Positions 12,801-21,839 of a DNA stretch of 64,000 bases are shown here, one piece after another (the first letter of the stretch is position 1; each line of letters opens with the position of its first letter). Origin of the DNA: Eudromia elegans (Eukaryota; Chordata; Aves; Tinamiformes; Tinamidae); the NCBI GenBank assembly GCA_003342815.1, contig PTEX01000298.1, forward strand, positions 372,001-436,000. The letters run 5' to 3'. The notes beneath the pieces are model-generated. The model was not told the DNA's origin. It ran no database searches and saw only the letters and a program-made list of their open reading frames with translations. A program made the translations under genes and the position numbers.

Positions 12801-15800
12801 GAGGTATGGAAGTTTAATTTCAACAAAAAGCAGAGAATTAGTTTAAGCTGGAGTTTAAGTACAGATAAGTATGTAATGCAGATATGCACTCAGAACTTTT
12901 TTTTTTTTTTTTAAGAAATAAGCAAAATTCAGTATTTCCACAACAATGCAATGACAAATATTTGAAGAGAATATAGAAGCTATGAGGCCAACTTTTGCTG
13001 ACAAGAGATAGTTTAGCCTCCCAAATTGGGAAAAAGACCAAGAGGGAGAGGAGATAAGAAGAACATGGAGTGTCTGTAGCCAAAAACTAAGGCAACTTAC
13101 TGTCCTGCCAAAAAATAATCCTTGATACTTAAGGTCAACATCCTTTGAGAACACTGTGGTATTAAAACAAACAAACAGAAACACAAAACCAAAAGACTCT
13201 TCACTTTTCCATTAGAAATATACATGCATGCTTCTAGACCAAACAAATTATAGTTCATAGAGACAATGGAGTTCATAATAACACTGTAAGTAATCAAGAG
13301 TGGAGCAAGTAGAAAAGAGCAATGTGGCAAACAAATTGTGGAAGTGTGGAGAAGAATAACACACAGGAGAAAAACAGCGGAGGAGATTTAACCATTCAAA
13401 AAAGACAGAAAATGTATACAAGGGTAACAACAAGTACAAGAGTCACTGTGACCAGAACACAAATAGTGAGATGTGTACTGTTAAGAAAAGAAAAACGTGT
13501 TCATCTCTCATGTTACTGAAAATTGAGTCCTAGAAAGAACTGTGTTTATTTAGGAATATTTCAGACTTGACTGCTGTGCACTTCAAGTGCATTGGCAGTA
13601 GGAGTTCCTCAGTCCTGAATGATGGTGCCCTAACATTGCAGCATGAAAGTCAAGATTCCTTCATGAGCTACTCACTGTAAGACCACGTGCTGCTTTACAC
13701 AGTTTTTGGCAAGTAATAAGGACATGACAAACAGCTTTTGGCATGACAGTAACTTGATTCCATTTAAATTAAAGTGGTTATTAAATTAACAGAAGAACAA
13801 AATAACTTGTTAATGCATTAGAAATATAACTAGGTAAGTACACTAGTTTTCCATAATGAAATATGTGTAATTTGGGGGATAAATAGTTCTTCAAATGCAC
13901 AGCTTTTCACCTGAAGCATATATAAATTTGTTAACAGGTACTGAGCAAAGTATATACTATTCTTTATTTCGCAGGTGAGAAAAATTAAGTCAAGAGATAA
14001 TGCCAACCGCTTGAGGTCACACAGTTACTGAGCTTTATTGTGCTGTTAATTCTTTGCAGCATGAGAAATTTAAGCCATTTTTTTTGCACATGACACTACT
14101 TTTATCAAAATTGCAAAAGTATTCTAAATGAGACTATAAAAGAAAGCTTACTGTTTTATAACGTATTCTGTAGGAGGAAAAGATCTGGGTAAGATGGCAA
14201 TGAGAGCTTACTTGATCAATGATGGAAAGATGCCGAGCTTCTTCTAGCTTCGTATGCAGGACGGGGTTTGGATGTACAGCTTCAGGAGACAAGTACGGTC
14301 TGTATCCAGACAGCAGGTAAGAAAGACAAATTCCTGAAGGTCCATTTCCTATTAAAGGAAGCAAATAAAAATATAAGCAAGTTTACATATCACCAAATAA
14401 AGAGAAGCAAAATTATACATTGGGAATATAGTGTGGTACCATCCTTATTTAGAGAAGGTTATAACGTCTGCAGTAAAATCAAATCTGCTGTCAGGAACTT
14501 CCTCCTAACAGACTCAGTAAAATCTTTTTCAGTTAGCTAGAACATTAGTTTAAAAGTACAAAACAAAGCATTTAAACCTATCTTTTAATTTTTTTATTAC
14601 ATTACCAATGAAACACAACACATGGTAACAAATTTGTATGTATAACTATTTATGACTATTTACGTTGTGCAACAAAATTCATATTCAAAAAAATCAAAAT
14701 TCGGTATGGAAATTTACTAGCGCTGTATGAAGAGGATAACATGTGGTCTACTTGTCCATCACCCATACCTGAATAATTTTACCTTCTTACAACTCTGTGT
14801 TCCACTTACACTGAATACTGTAGAATACAGAACAGAAAGACAACGAGGAGGATGTGCTATTTAATGGTGACCACTAGACAGGAAGAAATAAACAACAAAA
14901 ACAAAGCTGAAAAATGGTCCAAGCCCAAATGAGAAGCTACAGACCAGGCACAACAGATACATAAAAGCTGAGTGACAGCAAATACTTGCAGTAGAAAAGT
15001 GCTTAAGTACAAGAACCTCATTTAAGACCATGTTCATCCTTAACCATAACAGTAACAAGCAACAATATCATACATCTTTCTATATCCTTAATTGTTTTAC
15101 ACTATTTTATAATTTATATGCATGAATTACTGCAATTTTCATATACTATTTTTCAAATATCCCAAATATATGGGATATTATATTAATATATATATATAAG
15201 TCAAAAAGCAAGACTTAGGAAATACTGTGTCAGAAAAAGGTACATGATATGATATCTAACATAAATGTGTGACCATGTACTGTTGTTCATATAGCTCCCC
15301 TTCCTCACCAGCTGAATGAGAAGCACAGTGTTATCCTAATGAGATACTACTCCATATTTTGTCTTGATTTTCAATCCAAAGTAGCACACATGTTGGTCAC
15401 TATGCTATTCACATTCCGAGCTAAAAACACAATCACTAGTTTCTTCAGGGCCTTTATACAGCCTCATGGTTGGGATCTTAGTTCTCAGTTCCTGCACTTT
15501 CAACCCTATTTTGATCTCCTTTCACTGTCCCCCATATCTTCTTGCCTGCTGCTTCTGTCACTACTTTCCAATCCCACTTCTCCAATACCTCCCTTCTCCA
15601 GTTTCCCAGCCCTGCATTCCCCATCATTTTGCCTAGTCCCTACATTCTGGTCTTCCTGTTCACTCCCACTCTCTCACAAATTGACCTCTAATCAGCAAGT
15701 TTTTTCCAGAGGCCTAGAACCCAGGACGTACACGAGACTACAAAATGTTCCTTGAAGTGTCTCTTATTGAATACATACCTTTTGCAACAATATATGGAGA

Positions 15801-18800
15801 CAGAAGCATTACAGTGCTGGCCAGAAAACTGTATACTGTAAGGAGTATTAAGTATTGGGAGAAGGTCACTTAAGGAAAATATGGATTTCCAGCTGAGGAA
15901 ATATGGATTTCCAACTGAGATCTCAAAAGTTAGAACAAAAAAAACCCTGTAAGGAATGTTTTAAATATTTGTGATCCTGCCTATGTATTTTGCAGACCAC
16001 CTTCATCCTCGTTCTTCCATTTACAAAGAAGAGCATAAAGGGTCTTTCAGACAGTAAAACTTCCTTCTCGAACTGTCCTACCCTCCTACAAACAGATGTC
16101 AGCAAGAGATAGCAGGTAACACTTCCATTTAAAGCTCAGCCCCTCTTAACGTCTACTTGTCTTGTCAGATGTGAGAGAGAAGCTTAACGATGCACTGAAG
16201 CCACCTATAATAAAAAGGAGATGAACTATAGACACAATCAGAATGTTTTCACAGTTTCAAGAGAACTCCCAAGACTGAATTATGTGTATAACTACTTTGG
16301 GGAAAATTATAGGGGAAAAAAATAGAAGTTTAAACCTGAAGAGTTTCCTCTTTATCCACACACAATACTTCCCAAAACGTTTCTCACCATGTCTGAGAGA
16401 CTAGATACTATACAAATTTCAGGTTTATAGTCAATATATTCCCAATATCCATAGTCCTATTACATTTTGTCCAAGTTTGGAAGAAACTCTGGATCAACAG
16501 TAACCTACAGTAGAACTACCTTTGCATTATGTGCCTAAATTTAAGGAAACATTGGAAGATTTGTTATTTGGATGAAAATTCAAGACCATATTGTGTTTAC
16601 TCTGCAACGAGCAAAACTTGTGCAGGAGTTGAAAGTGTTTAGCACAGAGCATCCTCTGGATTACCAACTCCTGCATTAAATTTTGCACTTCCAACTCATT
16701 CAAATGGAATTTGTTTCTTAACAGTTTCTTGGTGGGAAACAGATTTAGTAGTACAGTACAGAAGTTACTTAAGATTTTCACCAGTAACACAGTACTCTAT
16801 GCAAAACAATTTATCCAAGTAAGAATCAAATCATAAAATAGACCTTATACAGCAAGAAATGGAAGTATAAAACTAAAGGAAGGACAGTATATACTAACGT
16901 TCAATCATAAAGTCAATTGTTTTGACCTACGTACCATCTTTGATTATTAGAATGGTGTCATGAGAAGGCAGCACAGGAAAATTAAGAATTTTTTAATATA
17001 ATGAAGTACACTTCATTACTGAGGAAACTGCAGATCACCAAGGTATTCTAGAAATGAAAGAGTAGCATGGAGAAGATCTAAACAGTAGTACAGGGTGGTA
17101 AGGCAGGGAGAGAACCTACTTTTGTGTTCTGCTATAGTTTTATATAATTTTAGATCCTTTCTAAGGCTTGAGGTGTATAAATACCTCAAGAGAGGGAGTG
17201 AAGAGGATGGGACTGGCCTCTTCTCAGTGGTGGCCAGTGATAGAACTAGAGGAAATGGCTGCAAATTGAGGCACCAAAAGTTCCACAGGAAATTGCAAAA
17301 GAATATCTTAACAGTGAGGGTGACAGAGCCCTGGAACAGGCTGTCCAGAAAGGTGGTGGAGTCTCCTTCTCTGGAGATCTTCAAAACCTGCTTAGACACC
17401 ACCCTGTGCCACATGCTCTAGGAGACCCTGCGTGTGCTGGGAGGTTGGACTAGATGACCTCTAGAGGTCCCTTCCAACCTTAAGCATTCTATGATTCTAC
17501 AGCCATCTGTGAATTTGAGATAATAGGCTGTCAATGAAGAAAATCAACTTAGACTTTTCCCTAATATATCCGAGAGAGAGAGAGAGAAAAAAAAAAAAAA
17601 AAAAAAGACATTCAGACAACAGGATAATGTATTTGTTTGCCACTGGAGAGAGTCAAGGTAGTTGCGGTTGGTGCGAGCACGTAGAAGGGAGTTCTAGACA
17701 AAGCAAGTACTGAGCACAGGTATTTGCATAAGGCATATTTACAAAATTAAACAGTGAAAAGTGAGTCATTAACCATATGGCAAATCTATACCAAGGTTGA
17801 GCAAACGCCAGGAAACTGTTGCTGCTCAACTACAATGCAGATTTCACTAAGTGATTCATGTCTGCCACATGCACATTAATGTATTACACGAGCACTACTT
17901 TGAGCTATCACTGAACACAGCTTTGAGAACAGGCACTGCACAAACACTGCTATTTCAGAGCAGCGTAGGTTTACTGTGAACATACTGCATGAAAACATCA
18001 TTCTCTGACTATCTCGCTGCTTGCTTGCTTGCTGTTGACTTGCTGTAGTCCAAATAACTCACTGAAGGCCTCCTTTACTCAAGGCCTCTCCTTTATCCTT
18101 TCATCAAGCCAGGGCAACACGGAGTTGGCAACCTGCTGTTGCTGAGAATCTTGGCCAAATACAAACCATCCTGGCACTCTCACCAGAAGCTCTCCACCTA
18201 AGGAGCCTGTTCCTCCTTCTGTCCCTATCCTTGGCAAGGCTTTACAACAAGGCCTCAACTATTTAATCAAGATTAGAGTTTAATAATTTAAACTGGCTTA
18301 TTTGACATGGATTCATTCATGGACAAACAATATTTACATAGCAGCAGTGGACGCAGAAAAAAAAGGGCAATTAATGAGGAAGTTTTGCATCTAAGCAGCA
18401 TACAGCACATATTTTACTGTATGCTCTCAGCTGTCCCAACTGACCACACAAATTTTTACCAGGGCAGCACTAACTGCTTCTCTGTGACCTGATGCAGAGG
18501 TAATAGTGAATCCAGTCCTGTATGCTACAATCAAAACCGTGCTGTTAATATTCATTATTTGTTGTCAAATGTTTAACTTCATCAAACCACAACTTTAATT
18601 TAAATATACTTCAACAGGAGATCTTTTAACATAATTTAACAGTACTACTGTTAACCACAAGAGCTGCATTAATCTGAAAGTAACTTGCTGTGCCAATTAT
18701 TTAATTATAAGTAACTTTGTATAGCAAGTCTGCAAAGGCAATCACAGTCTCAGAGAATGAAAAAAAAAATACAATAAAAACAAAACACAATAGGAAAAAA

Positions 18801-18965
18801 GCCCTCTTACCTATTATTACTACAGGCAGAGTGAGCAGAGGGTCCCCAGGCAGGACAGTTTCTTCTATTAAAGGCATTCTTTTAATCTTGCTCCCAAGGC
18901 TGTCACCAAAATACTGAGCAAAGGAATTCAAAAGCTGTCCTTCGGTTTCAGGGCTACTGTAGCTT
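8798..18965 (-). CDS. OSGIN2: OSGIN2, oxidative stress-induced growth inhibitor family member 2 (five exons resolved)
   Basis: OSGIN proteins are flavin-binding, monooxygenase-like regulators of growth and differentiation linked to oxidative stress; their chemistry is poorly defined. Five exons join in consistent phase: 18965-18811, 14348-14212, 12739-12548, 11913-11822 and 9851-8798. From the internal Met at 18877 they encode about 513 residues, close to the length I recall for the shorter human form. Near the N-terminus, VVIIGNGPSG is an FAD dinucleotide-binding GxGxxG motif split across exons. In the last exon, VLIVGAGLTAAD is a second Rossmann-type motif, followed by HVFRRR. The C-terminal GPLVGDNFVRFLKGGALG block is characteristic of OSGIN2. 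The frame stays open 29 codons upstream of Met18877, so a longer isoform using an upstream exon is likely. No disabling change is seen. NBN lies convergent downstream. Confidence 0.96.
9852..11821 (-). other. OSGIN2 intron (last)
   Basis: Unique AT-rich intronic DNA with canonical borders. No nested gene or recognised repeat apart from short homopolymer runs and a CAAA-type simple stretch near 11690-11720, just before the donor of the preceding exon's flank. Confidence 0.8.
11822..11913 (-). CDS. OSGIN2: OSGIN2 internal exon (92 bp)
   Basis: Acceptor cacctcag and donor GTAAAA flank a frame reading S-M-E-G-S-M-L-T-I-S-F-G-D-W-M-E-L-P-G-L and onward to N-K-R. The exon leaves two bases (AG), completed by the first A of the next exon to give Arg. 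Phase agrees on both sides. Confidence 0.94.
12548..12739 (-). CDS. OSGIN2: OSGIN2 internal exon (192 bp)
   Basis: Sixty-four whole codons lie between acceptor ctttag and donor GTGAGT. They begin D-L-E-Y-L-S-E-G-L-E-G and end G-P-P-G-G-A-W-H. The segment includes the H-P-D-A-D-F-G-Y-D-Y-P run, which is strongly conserved in OSGIN2. Confidence 0.95.
14212..14348 (-). CDS. OSGIN2: OSGIN2 internal exon with FAD-binding motif
   Basis: The exon starts with two bases completing the Gly codon of the GNGPSG dinucleotide-binding motif. It continues G-I-C-L-S-Y-L-L-S-G-Y-R-P-Y and ends H-L-S-I-I-D-Q before GTAAGC. The 137-bp length fits the phases of its neighbours exactly. Confidence 0.95.
15877..15920. 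repeat. Two-copy 22-bp tandem duplication
   Basis: The unit ggaaatatggatttccaRctga occurs twice head-to-tail with one or two differences. It is a small replication-slippage duplication inside an OSGIN2 intron. Confidence 0.6.
17172..17499 (+). mobile_element. CR1 LINE 3' fragment inside an OSGIN2 intron
   Basis: The sequence matches the last part of the CR1 reverse-transcriptase ORF (peptides such as [14 protein letters not shown] and L-E-I-F-K-T) and continues through the short 3' UTR to an attctatgattct end. It is the same subfamily as the larger copies at 33-47 kb but heavily 5'-truncated. It lies antisense to OSGIN2. Confidence 0.9.
17572..17606. repeat. (AG)n and A-tract simple repeat
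   Basis: A run of gagagagagaga passes into about twenty A residues. This is a microsatellite just downstream of the CR1 fragment and may have grown independently of it. Confidence 0.8.
18811..18965 (-). CDS. OSGIN2: OSGIN2 N-terminal coding exon
   Basis: Bounded by acceptor ccactag and donor GTAAGA. The frame reads S-Y-S-S-P-E-T-E-G-Q-L-L-N-S and so on, reaches Met at 18877 (M-P-L-I-E-E-T) and ends V-V-I-I plus one base of Gly. Sequence upstream of Met18877 resembles the extra N-terminal segment of the long human isoform as I remember it, so Met18877 may be an alternative and not the only start. The exon begins with one base of a split codon, requiring an upstream exon ending with two bases. 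Confidence 0.9.
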
Positions 18966-19612
18966 CTAGTGGAAAATAAAACAGAGAGAACATGGTTGAA
19001 TTATCAACAGAACAGCTCCTCCAAAAATAAAGTTGCTTTTGATGCTTTAAGAGCTACAGAATTTGCTAAAACAAATACTCCTCCTCCAGCACACAGAATT
19101 TTAATCTTCAGTACAGCTTTTCTAACAGTAGTTGAAAAGGAAAACAAGGAATTGTTTCCTCAAGAAAGCCTACAGAAAGATAACACACGGACAGATGGCT
19201 CCACGGAGATGCAGGTCCCTCCAATTTCGGCATATACAAGGCCAGCAAAGTAGAACCAAACCCACACATTATTCTGATCAGAAACAGGAGAATTTGTTTC
19301 TTGCTGGTCTGATCAGAACAGGATAGACAGAGCCTGGCTAAATACTGAGACCAGCCTAAGGAGCCCTGCGCAGCTAAGGCACAACCGGAGCCGTCACATC
19401 CCTTCCTACCTGCGGAGAGGCCCTGGAACCACCAGGAGACTGGCAGCCTGCCCCAGCAGCGCTGGGATGCTGGAGGAAAGCCCGAGCCCTCTGAAAACTA
19501 GGTGTAGCCTGTCCTGTTGCTGATACACATCTACAAAGGGAGCTGCCATCCACGCTCAGGCCCGCTATTGCACCACAGCCCGGCGTCACGGGCAGGGGCT
19601 GCGCAGGCTCAC

Positions 19613-19709
19613 CTGCTCTGAAGCCCCTCCACGTCACTAGCACAGCACACACCACCTGTACAGCCAAAGGGCAGCGCCAAGTCAAAATAGGGCCACTTTA
19701 GGTTGGTCT
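19613..19709 (-). other. Candidate upstream OSGIN2 exon (unproven)
   Basis: On the minus strand, a good acceptor (tctttatttcag) and a GTGAGC donor bound 97 bases that are open in the frame needed by the 18811-18965 exon: two bases, 31 codons, two bases. The reading runs through ...G-V-C-C-A-S-D-V-E-G-L-Q-S and joins at R-S-Y-S. There is no in-frame ATG inside, so it would need another 5' exon. Similarity to the human N-terminus is too weak to claim homology. It could equally be chance. Confidence 0.25.
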
Positions 19710-20271
19710 CTGAAATAAAGACTTAATAACAACTTTTTGAAGAGCAACACTTCAATGATGTAAGCACGCTTTTTTTTTTTCCCTGTAAAATGACAGCACA
19801 CGTTTATTTCCTAAGAATCGGCAAGTTTTAAAGCTGTTTTAATATTTCAAAAACTGTTTTCTCCGTGGGACCTAAGAGCACAAGCTGCATCCTGTTCCTG
19901 TGGCCTTTAAGCACGGCATGAACCCCAACCATGCTTGCAGTTCTGCTACGAACTTCAAAACCCCAGACCACCAAAAAGCCTTTCCTCAGTTCTGAACATA
20001 AAATTAGAGACACAGCAGCACGGCACCGACACCGCTGCAACTCAGTCCTACCGGGATCATTATTCCGGTGCTAAAAGAGTTGGGAAAAAGCCCTTCCCAG
20101 GCACTAGTGATTTCAGAAGACGCACGCTCCACGTTTACAGCAGCGCAGGACACGCGGGGACAAAGCCTGTCAGTCGCGACCTTGCTGAGGGGCTGCACCA
20201 GAGCGGCCCTCGGCTCCCGGGACAGCGCGGACGCCCGGGACGTGGCCGGGACTGCCCGGGCGAGCGGCGGC

Positions 20272-20558
20272 AGAGGCAGCTCCGCAGCCGGGTGCCCTCC
20301 TGCCGCTGGGCCCCGGCCATGCGGGCACCGCAAACAGCCGTTTCACGGGGTACAGGGCAGGTCCCAGAGGCAGCTCCGCAGCCGGGTGCCCTCCCGCCGC
20401 TGGGCCCCGGCCATGCGGGGCACCGCAAACAGCCGTTTCACGGGGTACAGGGCAGGTCCCAGAGGCAGCTCCGCAGCCGGGTGCCCTCCCGCCGCTGGGC
20501 CCCGGCCATGCGGGGCACCGCAAACAGCCGTTTCACGGGGTACAGGGCAGGTCCCAGA
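20272..20558. repeat. GC-rich minisatellite, three copies of a 94-95 bp unit
   Basis: Head-to-tail copies start at about 20272, 20366 and 20461. Each contains agaggcagctccgcagccg, the run ctgggccccggccatgcggg and tttcacggggtacagggcag. The copies are almost identical: the first lacks one G (94 bp) and has a T for C change. This implies recent amplification. The array lies in the probable OSGIN2 CpG island. Confidence 0.95.
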
Positions 20559-21174
20559 CGAGTCGGGCAGCAGCAGCAGCAGCTTCGGCAGCGCGCGGCC
20601 CCTGCCGGGCGAGCTCCAGCCCCAAGCCCAGCGGCGCAGGGCAGCGTCCCGCGGCCAGGGCCTCGTCCCCCCGCCGGCTCACACGGCCACAGCGCCGCAG
20701 GGGCCGGACACCAAAGCACGGAACCCGCGCATGGAAACAGGGAAACCGGGAGAGGAGCGGAGACGGGCCAGCGCCCGCGTGAGCCCCTCACCACGGCCTC
20801 CGCTCACCTACCCTAACCCCCCCGCCACTGCTGCGCTTCAACGACTTCAAGTAACTACGTTTAACTAGCTTTGGAAAACATACAGTACATACAGAAATGA
20901 CCCCTTCAGAGGCAAAGAATAGTCCTCTCGTCATTCCTCCCGATTTGCTTATCTAGACAAGTAAGCACATTTTCCTTCCAGTATGCAGCTCTGAGGCATC
21001 CTGGCAGAATTTTTCGCATACTTCTCCAAAAAAAAACCCACAAAAATGAAGCGGACAATCGGGCACTGAACAGGAAACTCGTTACACAGAAGATACGCTG
21101 CCCGTTCCCCTCTGACGCCTGCGGAGCGACGTGCGGCGTCGCCCGAGCATCGAACAATAACGGCACCAACGAGG

Positions 21175-21588
21175 NNNNNNNNNNNNNNNNNNNNNNNNNN
21201 NNNNNNNNNNNNNNNNNNNNNNNNNNNNNNNNNNNNNNNNNNNNNNNNNNNNNNNNNNNNNNNNNNNNNNNNNNNNNNNNNNNNNNNNNNNNNNNNNNNN
21301 NNNNNNNNNNNNNNNNNNNNNNNNNNNNNNNNNNNNNNNNNNNNNNNNNNNNNNNNNNNNNNNNNNNNNNNNNNNNNNNNNNNNNNNNNNNNNNNNNNNN
21401 NNNNNNNNNNNNNNNNNNNNNNNNNNNNNNNNNNNNNNNNNNNNNNNNNNNNNNNNNNNNNNNNNNNNNNNNNNNNNNNNNNNNNNNNNNNNNNNNNNNN
21501 NNNNNNNNNNNNNNNNNNNNNNNNNNNNNNNNNNNNNNNNNNNNNNNNNNNNNNNNNNNNNNNNNNNNNNNNNNNNNNNNNNNNNNNN
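21175..21588. other. Assembly gap (N run)
   Basis: 414 undetermined bases lie in very GC-rich flanks (ccggggccgggg-type sequence follows immediately). Such gaps are typical of promoter/first-exon DNA that short reads fail to cover. Open frames that run through it on the minus strand are artefacts. Confidence 0.99.
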
Positions 21589-21718
21589 GAGCGCCGGCCG
21601 CGCGGGGCCGGGCCGGGGCCGGGGCCGGGGAGGGCGCACGGAGCGCGCGGAGCCCCGCAGGCCGCGGGGCTGGGAGAGAGACGGGGCCTGTACCAGGGAA
21701 AGGGAAAGCACCTCCCAG

Positions 21719-21838
21719 CTTCGTTTCGTTTCATTTCATTTCATTTCATTTCATTTCATTTCATTTCATTTCATTTCACTTCACTTCACTTCACTTCACT
21801 TCACTTCACTTCACTTCACTTCATTTCATTTCATTTCT
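21719..21838. repeat. Nested pentanucleotide repeat (TCGTT)2(TCATT)9(TCACT)9(TCATT)3
   Basis: A 120-bp pure pentamer array has internal blocks: two TCGTT units, nine TCATT, nine TCACT, then three TCATT. On the OSGIN2 strand these read AATGA/AGTGA. The clean block structure implies point mutation followed by expansion of a variant unit. It sits just upstream of the probable OSGIN2 promoter. Confidence 0.97.
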
Positions 21839-21839
21839 C

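Larger units (their letters stand above)
14349..18810 (-). other. OSGIN2 intron (first resolved), with a CR1 fragment
   Basis: A 4.5-kb intron. It contains a short TA run near 15187, a small tandem duplication near 15877-15920, a CR1 3' fragment at 17172-17499 and a purine-rich (AG)n/A-tract at about 17572-17606. No nested exon is recognised. Confidence 0.75.
19900..21720 (-). promoter_or_regulatory. GC-rich CpG island, probable OSGIN2 promoter region
   Basis: CpG-dense sequence spans from about 19.9 kb through the assembly gap to 21.7 kb, directly upstream of the first resolved OSGIN2 exon. Vertebrate housekeeping-type promoters usually sit in such islands, and OSGIN2's missing 5' exon should be nearby. 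Long open frames on both strands here are by-products of the GC bias and the tandem repeat. No TATA box is evident. Confidence 0.6.

Noticed and set aside
15339-15755. 138-codon plus frame in an OSGIN2 intron, Ser/Pro/Leu-rich
   Set aside because: Pyrimidine-rich intronic sequence; no homology recognised and no splice context.
19935-20868. 293- and 266-codon plus-strand frames, and several minus-strand frames, at 20.0-20.9 kb
   Set aside because: They run through the 95-bp minisatellite and CpG island. Repeated peptides simply reflect the DNA repeat.
20949-21734. Minus-strand frames spanning the N gap
   Set aside because: Most of the 'protein' is undetermined sequence, so it is an artefact of the gap.
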